Below are positions 47,935 to 58,768 of a stretch of DNA of 64,000 nucleotides, one piece after another. Source of the DNA: Chromera velia (taxonomy: Eukaryota; Sar; Chromeraceae); assembly GCA_018398765.1 (NCBI GenBank), contig JAHBMJ010001801.1, positions 23,224 to 87,223 on the forward strand, given 5' to 3'. How positions within the stretch are numbered: the first letter of the stretch is position 1; every line of letters starts with the position of its first letter. Under the pieces are notes generated by a model that saw only the letters and a program-made list of their open reading frames with translations, ran no database searches and was not told where the DNA came from. The position numbers and the translations under genes were made by a program.

Positions 47935-48297
47935 CGCATTTCCGCAAAAAACTCGTTTTCATAATTGGTAAGGAGTTAGAAGGTGAAACTTTGTGTAACA
48001 AGACGTTGTAACAATTATAATAGAAAAAGAACTATGGAACAGATTTTTTATATCATTTCTAGAAACATAGGTTGCCATACATTTTTTTTTAATTTTCGGG
48101 CCATTTTTCAACAGTTTTCAATAGTAAGAAAAATGGTATGAAACTCATAAAATTTGTATGGCAGCCTATGTTTCTAGAAATAATGTAAAAAATCTATTCT
48201 ATAGTTCTTTTTCTATATTACAACGTCTTTTTACATAAAGTTTCAGCTTCCAACTCCTTGCTAATCATGAGAACGAGTTTTTTATGGAAAAGCGCTG
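47935..48297. repeat. Long imperfect inverted repeat (hairpin), ~145-bp arms
   Basis: The left arm (47935-48081) and right arm (48155-48297) are reverse complements over about 145 bp with roughly 15% mismatches and small indels. Matching blocks include AAAAAACTCGTT, AAGGAGTT, AGACGTTGTAA, AGAAAAAGAACTAT and TTTCTAGAAACATAGG. The spacer is about 73 bp. A transcript would fold into a long stem-loop. It could be a foldback element or a source of small RNAs. Confidence 0.8.
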
Positions 48298-48342
48298 GTC
48301 TTCTATGCAGAGGAGGGGGCAAAAAGCATCTCACTCCCCCTC

Positions 48343-48731
48343 TGTCCGAAGTTCGGCCCTTGCGGCGCCGATCTTAGAATATCCCGCCGCCGTGCGCAGT
48401 AAAGTCAGATCCAGTCAGGAAGTGCGTGACCGTACGCGAATGCGAGCGACTGAGACCAAAATGCAAAACGTGCAATTGAGCTCAAAAAGTAATTCTTTAC
48501 ATGCATGCAGAAAAATAAATGAAAGAGACTTGGATTGGAAAGAAACATTCAGAAGTACCAGGAGTGGGAATGGTGGACTGTCAGACTTACCCTCCTATAG
48601 GTACCGGACTGAAGTACTGACTGACTGAACTTATTGTCTCTCCTAGCAGTAATATATTGCATTAGACCGTACGGGATGGAGAAGGGAGCTAGCAGACCAA
48701 ACTAGACTGGAAGGGACACAAACTTCGATCT
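48343..48731 (+). repeat. 5' LTR of copia element
   Basis: 389 bp, starting TGTCCGAAGTT and ending AACTTCGATCT, so the termini share an inverted AACTTCG core. It aligns without gaps to 57197-57585 with 20 differences, all transitions. The flank CCCTC (48338-48342) compares with CCCCC after the 3' LTR (57586-57590), a 4-of-5 candidate target duplication. TGG, the usual start of a primer-binding site, begins at or just after the LTR end, but the matching tRNA is not clear. Confidence 0.88.
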
Positions 48732-49125
48732 GGTGCTTAGACGGCGGGCACGAACCGTCGAGCTTGCAGGTAGTTCTTGCTCTAGGGGAGGAGATCGGAC
48801 AGACTGGCAGCAGGGAACTCAAGGGGGAGGAAGGAGAAGGGGAAGAAAGGATCAGAGGGGACGCTGGTATTGTGGAGACAAGACGATATTCCATCCATAC
48901 AGGAGGAGATTAAGACAGACTCTGGCGTCAGTAAGTCAATCGATCGATACTAATACTCTTTGAAACTGCTTCTCTTCTGCATTTTTTGCTTGCATCCTTC
49001 ATTGTCTGGCCCCCAGAAAGACTCAATCACTCAACAAAAAGGCCTGCTCAGACTGACAGACATTGGTTGGCCGTTGCATGCACTGAATTTTTCTTCCCTC
49101 ATAAGCTCATTCCTGCAGATTCAAG

Positions 49126-50530
49126 ATGGATGACAGAGAGACGGGTGAAGAAGAGAAGAAGTCTTTATTCCCTCCCCTCATGGATGAGTGGATGTTCAAG
49201 CGCTACCAGAGGAGATGCTTTGTCAAGCGGGATGGTTCGGCAGCCTACCAAGCCATAGCAGACAATGACAGCAAGAGACTCTGGGAAATCGACCAGATCT
49301 TGAGTGCGTTAAAGTCTGCCCCAGATGAAAAACAGGCAGTAGGTAGAGTTGTGAATAAGTGGTACGCAGGGGGGATTCAAGATGCCAACAGCCAGAACGA
49401 TTCCAAAGAATACTTGAAGCAGGTATGGGAAGCAGGTAGGGAAGTGGAGCGTATCCATTCAGATGCAGAAGAAAAAGGTAACCAGAGCCCTCCAGGCAGT
49501 CGGCCAATACCCTGGCAAGGCTCTCTTCATTGCGAAGCCCAAGAAATTGATTACTGCCATGGAGAACCTTCTAGATCTGGCGGACATGTGCGGCCTTACA
49601 GTAGCAGATGAGGATGCGGCGCGTTATACGCAGGACGGACTTCCCCAGAAGCTAGCCTCCTCACTCAAGACTGGACTCAAGGCGGATTACAATAAGTTTC
49701 AGCCCCTAATCAAGGCCATCCGCGACGAGATCAATAAGCACGGCGAGGGGTGTTTTCTGAGTTGGGAGTCAGAGGCCGAGAGAGAGCAGAGAGAGAAATC
49801 AGAACAGTTGAAGGCAAACCTCACAACGACCACACAGCAGCAGCAGCAGCAGAGCCCTCCGGGTCTCCTCATTTGGCAACAGGCGCTGAGGGACGAAATG
49901 CAGAATCAAATGCAAGCCCTCTACATAGGGCAAGCGGGTGTGCCTCCTAGGCTTCTCCAGAGACAAAGAAGAGGGTATGAAGGCTCCAATGCTGCCATGA
50001 GACAACAACCCTGGCCCTGTCAGAGGCAGGAACTGCAACAACAATTCAACCAACAGCAGCAGTGGAGGCAACAGCAGCAACACCCTCAACAGCCACCGCA
50101 GCAACATCTGAGACCCAGGAATGCTCCGCCTGCGCTCGGTGGGTGCCAAGACTGCGGGTATTATCGATCGCACCCGCTACACGAGTGTTAGGCAGCAGAC
50201 AACACGTGCTCCAAGTATGGAATGAGAGAGCACTACGCCCGTTACTGCAGAAATGAGAGGCAACTGCCTCCACGCCTCTCTTGTGCCCCGAATGACCAAC
50301 CGTCTGCATAGCAGCCAGAGAGCCTCCTCCAGAATCAACCCCAGCCTCAAGCCAACATGGCGTTCAAACCCGTCCTACCTTCTGGAATCAGTGGAAGATC
50401 GAGAGGAAAGGCGCATAATAGATTGTCTTCATTGTTCGAAGAGTCTGATGATGATGTAAATGCGAAGTCAGATCCATTCCTGGAGGCCTGGCTCACACAG
50501 CTCCTCCCTCCAATTCCCTTTCACTCATAG
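49126..50530 (+). pseudogene. copia gag with zinc knuckles
   Basis: Gag starts at ATG 49126 (MDDRETGEEEKKSLFPP). A frameshift at about 49,480-49,600 moves the reading to frame 2, which continues through a helical capsid-like region (LITAMENLLDLADMCGLTVADE) and a Gln-rich segment. Two zinc knuckles follow: CQDCGYYRSHPLHEC, then after a TAG (50189) CSKYGMREHYARYC, where the second Cys has become Tyr (a TGY to TAY change). Further TAG codons at 50309 and 50528 precede the protease. Confidence 0.8.
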
Positions 50531-51421
50531 CAGCAACTAAGACTCACTGCCCAAGACGAAGACACAGGAGACAAGGAGAAGATCACATCTGGGCCCCTTC
50601 AACAGCAGCAGCAGGAGAAGACCACACCTGGGTCCTTTCAACAGCAGCAGTTTGGCCTTCCGGAGGCGAAAATAACGTTCCGCAGCCACCCCATTGTGAT
50701 CCAGCCAAACCAAATGAAGACACAGAAGAACCAGTCCCAGTATGATGACCGCATATACATAGACTCCTGTGCTAGTGACACGATTCTGTGCAGGGACAGG
50801 ATCGAGCCGAGGAGGATTGTGTGGGAAAAACTAATCGAGCTCACCATGGGGGTGAGTGATGAAAGAGCAGAAGGGATTCAAATTAGGTCTTACGGAGTGG
50901 TGCGAATTGGGGGTGTGGACGAAATCACAGGGGCGTTGGGTGAGGTTGATGTGATCTGCTATCTCACCAAGCCCGGGGAGAGAATGAAACATCTACTTCG
51001 CGGGAAAGGCCTGGTCTTTGATGATGGCCTCCCAGGCCCTCTTAGTGGAAGGAATTATGTGATAGTGACAGATGCAGATGGAGAGGGGAGAAGACTGAGA
51101 ATCACTCAGCCGTTTGGTGATGGAAGATCAAACCTCCCTTTTTTTGTTATGTGTCCGCTGTTGTCTCCTCCTCTGCTTGCAGCACCCACAGTAGAAGTAT
51201 ATGCCTTCGTAAAGAAGGTCCTCACCCAAAAGAAGCAGATTCTGAAGCAGGCAGGTGCAGATACCAACTACCGTCTACTCACCGATCCCACCAAGCTGAA
51301 GGCGTGGCATGCACGGTTTGGACACTGTAATCTCTCTCGACTGGTTGCTACCCTCAGAGAAAGGCAGGTAGGCGTGAAGGAGGAGGTGAGGAAGAACTTT
51401 CAAGGTGTGGAGGGAGTGTGA
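50531..51421 (+). pseudogene. copia protease and GAG-pre-integrase segment
   Basis: Same frame as the end of gag. The aspartic protease motif is IDSCASDTIL at about 50758, with Cys where most copia proteases have Gly (DSGAS). The integrase N-terminal zinc finger starts with WHARFGH (HX4H) at about 51306 and is completed by CELC in another frame after a frameshift at about 51,400. A long variable segment lies between protease and finger. Confidence 0.8.
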
Positions 51422-52196
51422 GCTGTGTGAGGAGAGAAATGCAGTCAACAAAACACTGCATACAGTGGCTGGGAGAAGAGAGAAGGAAGCGAAAGAGTAT
51501 GGGCAGCTGGCCTATTGTGACATTGAGCAGCTCGTTGGGTACCCATTCTCAGTGATTGTCAAAATGCACAGCAGAGAGATTGATGTGATGGGGTTCAATG
51601 GAAAGAGTGACATGACGGATCACTGTGTCCAATTCAACGCACAGAACAGACTCCTGCTCCCCAAACCTCACAGACAGATCGTCACAATGAGGTTTGACAA
51701 TGAGAATGTCCTCAGGTCGGCAAAGATGAAGGCGACCATGCCCGATACCCACTTCGATGAGAGTGCGAAGTATCATTCCCCATCTCAAGGACCCGCAGAA
51801 GCAGCAGTAAAGGTGATCAAACGACTGACCAAGACCACGATGAAGGAGAAAGGGTGGCCTCTTGCTGTGCTTCCTCACTTGTGGGAAGGACTGGCCGAAA
51901 CCTACATGGCTCCATATACGAACGAGCTTGGCACCTCCCCATACTACAAGAAGAATGGTCAGCACCCGCCCCTTAAATTCATGTGTGGGGACAAGGTGAT
52001 TTTCACCCCTCACAGAGCAAAAACAGCCAAGAAGACAAAAGAGCTGCCAGGTAAAAGGGGCTGGTACATCTCCCGACCTTCTCCGCATGCAGTGAGAGTG
52101 TTGGAGATCTGGGGTGAAGGTACGAACGACTTCACAGTCCAGACAGTCCATCTTGTAGACGTTCATCAGTCTCGCAAGGGCACTCTAGCCACGTAG
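51405..52196 (+). pseudogene. copia integrase
   Basis: Contains the second half of the HHCC finger (CELC) and the catalytic core. The acidic triad can be placed at YCDIEQL, RFDNENV and QGPAEAAVK, so the catalytic residues survive. It ends at TAG 52194, with the frame still open on the far side into a Glu-rich linker after a TGA at 52224. DNA integration would need the intact polyprotein, which no longer exists. Confidence 0.8.
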
Positions 52197-52226
52197 GGCT
52201 ATGAGGGGGTAGATGAGGCCACCTGA

Positions 52227-53972
52227 CTTCTGCTCGCAGGAGTCATAGACACAGGCCTTGAGCCGCAGGCAGAGGAGGGAGTATGGGTAAGCCTAGAAGC
52301 ACAAGAAAAAGAGGGAAAAGAGAATGCCGAGCAGTTAAACGAAGAGAAGAGAGGAATGGAAAAGGGGGAAGACGAAGACTCCAGTGACTCAAGCGATGAC
52401 GACTTCCTGCTCCTGTTGCAGGCAGCAAATATGAAGAGAGGGAGTGCGCATGCGCAACAGCCACCTGCGGCCGTGGCAGCACTAGGGGTGCAGCCGCAAG
52501 CGGCAGCAGCAGCACAAGGCGGGCAGGCGCAAAGACCCACACCACCACCGAGTCTGCTTCCTCAGCAGAGGGCTGCTGCGGCGATCCGATCATCAGCCGG
52601 TCAGCAAAATGTCAGAGTGGAAAGAAGCTCTGAATCAGTCAGTCTGCAGAGACAGATGTTGTCACCTCCCTGTGAACGAAGTGAGTCAGTGAGTCATGAA
52701 CAAGAGAAGGAAAAGGAGGCAGGGCAGGTAACAGGCGGAGAACGAAAAGGAAAAAATGCCATATCCTCAGGAAAAAATGAAGAGTCAATCAGTCTCTCAA
52801 AACAAACGATTGCTTCTCCTGTGCTGCGACTCTCTATGCCTCTTACCAGTCAGCGAGACCTAGCAACAGGATCAAGAAAAGAGAGAGAGGCTGACAAGTC
52901 AAATGAAGGAGAGTCTCACAAGGCAATGGGAAAGAATGATGAACGTGGAGGAGAGGAAAGAGACAGAGGAGGAAACGGAAGCAACCAGGAGAAAGGCCAG
53001 ATAGGTGCATCTGCATCCAGCCAGGCATTAGGCACACGGTCCGCGCAAGCGGTAAAATCCACAGGACATGTGCAGGCAAAAGCGTCAGCCTCAAGTCCCT
53101 CTGGAGCGAGTTGAGTAGAAGGAAGAGTCGAGAGCGATGGGGTAGGAGCCGTCCAAACTGATGAAACAGGCAGACGCCCCTCGGGAGGTGCGAGTGCGTC
53201 AGACACAGAGGAGAGAGAGAAACGGAAGAGAGGAGAGGCACCCCAGGTAATGGGTAGACAGCAGCAGTTAGAGGGGAGGAGAGCGCCCTCTATCGCACAA
53301 GGGGTGATGACAAGGGGCATGGTGGGGAAAAAGGAGAAGGAGAAGGAGAGAGGGCAAATAGGAAGAGCCCTACAGAATAATGTCACAATGTTCAGAAGTG
53401 GTGTGTCTCTCAGACCTGCCACCTGGGGGGAGATCGAGTCAGGCAGGTTCAAGAAGTCAAGGTTGGATGAATTCTGTGGACTGTTGGAGAACGGGGTGTT
53501 TGGTGAGAGAGTGACGAGGCAGGAAGTGGTGGCTATCACCAACATGGGGGAGTATGCAGGAGTGAAGAAGAAACCGGGGGGTGAAGAGAAAGAGAAAGAC
53601 AGAATGGTGATCAAAGGAGGGGCAGACCTACGGGTGTACAACACATATGCCAGGGTTCTTGCTCAGCAGTCTCTCCTGACTTATCTCCCCTACATGATCA
53701 CAATAGGGAAAGTGATCTACTCCGTCGATGTCGTCAAAGCATTCCAGCAGATCGAAGACAGGCACAAACACAGTCTCGGGGTCTTGGGTGTCCGAATCCC
53801 TGCCGGCCTTCCTGAACTTCCCGTAGAGAATCCGTTTCCCGAGAAGTATGACGACGACCAGTGGTTGGGGCTCAGAAAAAAAGCGGCTGTGCTCATTTTG
53901 GGGGCAATCCACCGCTTAGAGAAGGCGCACTATGGAGGGAGGCATGCAGGAAATCTGTTTGTGTTCTCTCTG
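52227..53972 (+). pseudogene. copia low-complexity linker and reverse transcriptase N-half
   Basis: The linker (to about 53,250) is Glu/Ser/Gln/Ala-rich (DEDSSDSSDDDF, then AQQPPAAVAALGVQPQ) with a TGA at 53112. The reverse transcriptase follows, with KVIYSVDVVKAFQQ (first catalytic Asp) at about 53,715 and a proposed template-grip region LGVRIPAGLPELP. TAG at 53973 interrupts before the YxDD region. Confidence 0.75.
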
Positions 53973-53975
53973 TAG

Positions 53976-55054
53976 TTCGAGCTGCAAAAAGACGGTGAGT
54001 ACACATTGGTGGAGGAGGCAGTACTGGTAAGGAGAGAGGAGGCTAGTCGTGATGGAATAAAAAATGGGGTCCCATGCAAGAGGGGGGCAATGTTAGAAGT
54101 CCTAGTGCATTACATAGACAACATTCAGGGAGTAGGGGCGAAGATGCTGACCACCCTCACCCAACTAAGGAAAAACATAAAGCTGGACCCCATAGGAGAG
54201 ATGGGGGAAGGAGGAAACGACCGATTCGCAGGCATCGACATAGAGAGGGAAGGGGGAAAGCTGTATCTCTTCAAGAAGACATATCTGAAAGACATAGAAG
54301 CAGAGAAGATCCTGCAGAGAGCAGGAGGGAGAAGGGTGACTGTGGACGAATCAATGATGGAACCGCCGAAAGAGGGAGAAGTAGACACCAGCCTGACAGA
54401 AGAGTATGGGGCAGCATGTGGAATTCTAGGGTGGGCTGTGTCATTCTTTTAGAAGCGCAGAGTCTTCTATGATGAATTGCAGCGATTCACCTGCACCCCC
54501 ACACGTAGACACCTGCGAAACGTAGGCCTCGTCATCTCCAGAATGCAGCAAGAGAAGGAGAGAATCGAAATCCGCCCTCTCCTCCCAGAAGGCAGAGCAG
54601 TCCATTTCTATTCGGATGCCTCTAGGAAGCCGAAGATGAAAGAGGTCAGGAAGGGGACTATAGGGTTTTAGGGGGACGAAACGTGGAGCTACGAGAAGGG
54701 GGACGAATGGAACCCAGTGCTGTTCAAGACAGCAAGGTCAACAAAACTCTATGACCATCCGTACTCAGCAGAGATGGAAGCCCTCAAACAGACAGTGAGG
54801 GAAGGGTGGCGACCATGCTACCTCATAGACGAATTGACGGGCAAATTCCCAAGGGTCCGTTTCTATCTGGACTTGAAAGTGTCTATGACAGCCTGCGGTC
54901 CAGAAAGTGCACAGCTGAGCCAGAGCTGCAGAAAGAGCTTGACTATGTGATCCAGGGGATGAGAAGGATGGGGGTAGACATGCTGAGGGACGTTGTATGG
55001 ATACCTCGTGAGTTGAACCGAGCCGACTGGCTGACCAAACCGATTTGGTGGTAA
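53976..55054 (+). pseudogene. copia reverse transcriptase C-half and RNase H
   Basis: VHYIDNIQG at about 54,110 sits where copia enzymes have YVDD; the second catalytic Asp is Asn. The YGAACGILGW segment corresponds to the conserved tail of the polymerase. RNase H runs from about 54,600 (VHFYSDASRKPK, with its catalytic Asp) to LESVYDSLRSR and WIPRELNRADWLTKPIWW, ending at TAA 55052. TAG codons at 54450 and 54669 and a frameshift near 54,870 break it. Confidence 0.8.
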
Positions 55055-55359
55055 GGAGGGGGAATGGGAAAGAAGGGAGAAAAGAATGGGGATGAGGGAT
55101 ACTGCACATTGAGAAAGGAATCTGAACAAATGGAGGCAACATGCAGCTGCTGCTGAACACTGGACCACTGCCCTAACTCTCTTCTATACCTCTCTCCTCC
55201 AACATACACGGAAGTGACGGCGTGCATCTCGACTCCATCTGAACGTGCGACTGCGTTTCACTTAAAATCCATCTCTCTCCCTCCTCTGAGCCCTTTTTTC
55301 GTCCATTCTCTTATCTTTCTCAATCTCTATCCCATCTCAGTCTGCGCGTGAACGGAAAA

Positions 55360-56534
55360 GATTGATGAATCAAACGGTATCCATGCTCAGAGTCAAATGG
55401 AAGTCACTTGATCCCCTTCTTGTTTGTTGCTAAACGACACGCCTAAATAAATGTTTCTGCTCTGCAAACTGGGAGATCGGGAGACAGGAAAGCGGGAGAC
55501 AAGGGGAACAAGATGGGGAATGAATTTGAGAAGAGCGACAGGCAGCTCCGAAGGACAAAGGAAGGAAGGGATAAGGCAATGAAAGAAGGAAAGTCAGACT
55601 AGTCAATCAACAAGAGGAAGTGCCTCGAACATCTGCAGACGTAAAATGAAAAAAAAAAAAGAGATTAGTCAGACAACCAGAGGGAAAGCCTCAGACATCG
55701 GAAGATGTTAACGAAAGAAAAAAAAAAAAGAGAAGAAGAAGAAGAAGAGGGAGGGAAAGGCCGAAGAGGAGAAAGAAAAGAAAGAAAGAGAGCAAGAGGC
55801 GGAAGAGAAAACGAAGAGAAAAAAAAAAAATAATAATAGAACAAGAAGAGGGATGAAAAAAAAAAGATGAAGGAAGGAAACAACAAAACAAATGAAAAAA
55901 AGACACAAATGAGCAAGGAGGAAGAAATGAGAAAAAAAAAGAGGAAAGAGCGAAATCTGAAGGTAAAAACACACACTCATAGACAAGATAAGTAAGGCAA
56001 TCACACGGGGAAAGAAAAGAGCCAGGAAGCAAATATGAAAAGAACAAAAGAGAAGAAAGAGATAAAAAGGAAAAACAAGCACAACCAGATGCACACAGGT
56101 AGGCAATCTCGCACACAAAGTAGACATGGAGAGACAGCAACCCCGAGAAGAAGTGAATGTGAGCCGGACCCGGAGGGGGAGTGATGGCAACGCCAACCTA
56201 ACGGGGGCAGGTTGAACAGTCACTGCGAAGCCACAGTCAAGCTCCGTAACCCGATGAGTTCTGAATCACAGACACGGGAAGCGATAGGGAGAACTGAATC
56301 TCTGAACATAAGAAAAAAAAAAAAAAAAGAGGTCAAAGGAGACTGAAAAAGAAAAAAGAAAGAAAGTAGAGCTGGAAGAAGAAAAAAAGAGAGAAAAACA
56401 AAGGCGTGGAAGTCACCTACTCGAGCAAGGGGGAACGAGAACGCTGGCAGCTACTCGGTGCTTTCGCAGGCAACAGAGAGACAGAAGTGAGAAAAGAAAG
56501 AAAAAAAGGAAAAAAGAAAGAAAGAAAAAAAGAA

Positions 56535-56572
<38 letters not shown>

Positions 56573-57190
56573 TCAAATAGAAAAAGAGAAGAGAACGAAA
56601 GATATGTGAAGAGAAAATCAAGCAAATGGATAGAATAAAACTGGAAGAGGGGGCCCACTCAGAAAGTGGAAGTCTTGAAAGGAAGCTTGAAGAGATAAGA
56701 AAGAAAAAAGGAGGATCAACTGACTGAACGACTAACCAACTGACCATATGAAGAAAAGAATAGAAGGAAGAAATTTAAACTAATTGAAGGACTGACAAAG
56801 TGAACGAATGAAGTGAGTGAAGGAATGAAGTGAGTGCAGGACCGCACAATTTTGACAGAGTGAAGGAATGAAGTGAGTGAAGGACAGAACAACTGAAGTG
56901 AGTGAAGGAATGAAGTGAATGAAGGAATGAAGTGAGTGAAGGACCGAGAACGACTGACAAAGTGAAGGATTGAAGGACTGAGTGACTGACTGACTGACTG
57001 ACCGAGTAACTGATTGACTGACTAAAGAATTAACTGACTGAAGGATTGACTGACTGGCAAGCAAGTAAGTAGAATAACCGACTGACTGACCAACCGATCG
57101 AACCACTGACTGACAAAAGTAAAATCACGATCGATTGATTGAGAGACAGTCTGGAAGAAAAAAGAAATTTAACGCGAGTCGACGGGATAG
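55360..57190 (+). other. Long purine-rich tract upstream of the 3' LTR
   Basis: About 1.8 kb in which the plus strand is overwhelmingly A and G (GAAGAAGAGAAAGAAAG-type text), with a pure (GA)n run at 56537-56569 and GACTGACTGA/GTGAAGGAATGAA tandem motifs at 56,790-57,120. Minus-strand frames through it (poly-Phe/Ser/Leu) are artefacts. It is internal to the copia element and ends in its polypurine primer. Confidence 0.8.
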
Positions 57191-57196
57191 GGGGAA

Positions 57197-57585
57197 TGTC
57201 CGAAGTTCGGCCCTTGCGGCGCCGATCTTGGAATATCCCACCACCGTGCGCAGTAAAGTCAGACCCGGTCAGGAAGTGCGTGACCGTACGCGAATGCGAG
57301 CGACTGAGACCAAAATGCAAAACGTGCAATTAAGTTTAAAAAGTAATTCTTCACATGCATGCAGAAAAATAAATGAAAGAGACTTAGATTGAAAAGAAAC
57401 ATTCAGAAGTACCAGGAGTGGGAATGATGGATTGTCAGACTTACCTTTCTGTAGGTACTGGACTGAAGTACTGACTGACTGAACTTATTGTCTCCCCTAG
57501 CAGTAATATATTGCATTAGACCGTACGGGATGGAGAAGGGAGCCAGTAGACCAAACTAGACTGGAAGGGACACAAACTTCGATCT
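57197..57585 (+). repeat. 3' LTR of copia element
   Basis: 389 bp, same length as the 5' LTR and directly preceded by a polypurine tract (GGGATAGGGGGAA). It contains the same ACATGCATGCAG and ACTGACTGACTGAAC blocks. It differs from the 5' LTR at 20 positions, all A/G or C/T. Confidence 0.88.
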
Positions 57586-58768
57586 CCCCCGGCATGCCAT
57601 ACGAGCGAATACCTGAGGATTCAAGCTATTAAGTACTATTGGGGTTTAAGTTATGAAAGTCGTGCCCTGGGGCTGGTTCATGGCTGTGTTGTTTTTGCAT
57701 GCTTTTGCCTCGAATCCTAGCCCTCGATCGCACTGAGTTTTGTCTCAGTCTCGGTCTTGGTAGACTTTCGTTATAAGCTGTATGCGTACTGGGTTAAGTA
57801 ATAATGAGGCTAGCAGTATGGTGGGCTAGACAGAGATATTCTCCATCAGACGTTCATAGAGGGAGTTCCATCCTAGAGTTCTGACCACAACCACTCATGC
57901 TAATCATCCAGCTTGTATAAGCTTGTACTGCCTTCCAGGCTCTCTCTTGCTTGTACTTGCTTAGCTACAGAACGCATGCCTCACTGTAAGTATTGTTTAG
58001 TGCACAGACGCACGTGTTCATCGATCCTGCGCCTTACTCCGTGCGAGTAGCCCGTCGAGCGACCAAGTACCATGACAGCCTTGTGGTGGCACCACGTACA
58101 GGCCCTATATTCATCCACTATGGGGCTATGGCTATCCACTAGGATACACTCCTCCGGAGTCAGTCTCATACCCCATATGCATGTCTGCTCCCCTTTCCAT
58201 ACACTGGGGCAGTCTAGCAAAACTTCAGTTGTGCAGGATGTCAAATCTACTTCCCTGACTACACTTCTCCCCCTCACCCCTGCCTCTACTACATCATGAC
58301 AGTTCCATTTGACTATCATTGTCCTTGTGCGTTGGCCGGGCCCCTCGTCACGGGCCTCGTGGGCCCGGCCTGCCTTGCAAGCGCCCACTTCACCATGCAC
58401 TTTCAAGGGCATGCCAGTGTCAGACTGCATGCCAGTAAAATTCGGTACGTGCCGGAGAATCTTCAAGCCGAGCCTCTCATCTTCCCCCTCTTCTGTGTAA
58501 AATTACAGTGTAAACGGTTCTCCATATCAAGCGCTTTCTACTTAAACCGTGTTGATACAAATATTCGCCGGTGTCCTTGTTGGATTCTACCGGAGTTCCA
58601 TGAGATTTTTGCCCAAACGTGGCACTCTCAGACTGTCAGTCGAATTCCGTTGGAAGACACCTGTGGGGGTTTGGTGCCAGGTGAAGAAGCAAGCAAACTT
58701 CCAGGTGCTCTGACCGTGATCTACAGCGGCAAAGGGGGACGGCAGGAAGGGTCGCAGATGCCTTCAGG
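57586..58768. other. Spacer between copia element and next gene
   Basis: Contains one candidate minus-strand frame (57981-58466, listed separately) and otherwise nothing recognised. The final ~250 bp should include the promoter and 5' UTR of the gene at 58769. Confidence 0.35.
57981..58466 (-). CDS. Hypothetical Cys/His-containing open frame
   Basis: An uninterrupted frame of 161 codons with balanced, protein-like composition: KWNCHDVVEAG, REVDLTSCTTEVLLDC, then CIWGMRLTPEEC and CTWCHH. The Cys and His residues could form a small zinc-binding domain, but the spacing matches no family I know. It lies between a retrotransposon and a host gene on the opposite strand, so it may be a fragment of another mobile element or an unspliced exon. 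Confidence 0.3.
   Translation of the reverse strand: MKILRHVPNFTGMQSDTGMPLKVHGEVGACKAGRAHEARDEGPGQRTRTMIVKWNCHDVVEAGVRGRSVVREVDLTSCTTEVLLDCPSVWKGEQTCIWGMRLTPEECILVDSHSPIVDEYRACTWCHHKAVMVLGRSTGYSHGVRRRIDEHVRLCTKQYLQ

Larger units (their letters stand above)
48343..57585 (+). mobile_element. Complete but decayed Ty1/copia LTR retrotransposon, 9.2 kb
   Basis: The order LTR, gag, protease, integrase, reverse transcriptase, RNase H, LTR defines the copia type. Nine in-frame stops (TAG at 50189, 50309, 50528, 52194, 53973, 54450, 54669; TGA at 52224, 53112) and about three frameshifts (near 49,480-49,600, 51,400 and 54,870) inactivate it. A long non-coding purine-rich tract (about 55,360-57,190) lies between RNase H and the 3' LTR, and GGGATAGGGGGAA immediately before the 3' LTR is a good polypurine primer. 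Compared with typical 5-kb copia elements it is large, because of the low-complexity gag and linker and this 3' tract. Confidence 0.9.

Noticed and set aside
48731-48760. tRNA primer-binding site just after the 5' LTR
   Set aside because: The sequence starts TGG, but its reverse complement does not fold as a convincing tRNA 3' end (loop too long, acceptor stem too short).
55691-56223. Three overlapping minus-strand frames rich in Phe, Ser and Leu, membrane-protein-like
   Set aside because: They are the complement of a purine-rich tract inside the copia element; composition explains the apparent hydrophobicity.
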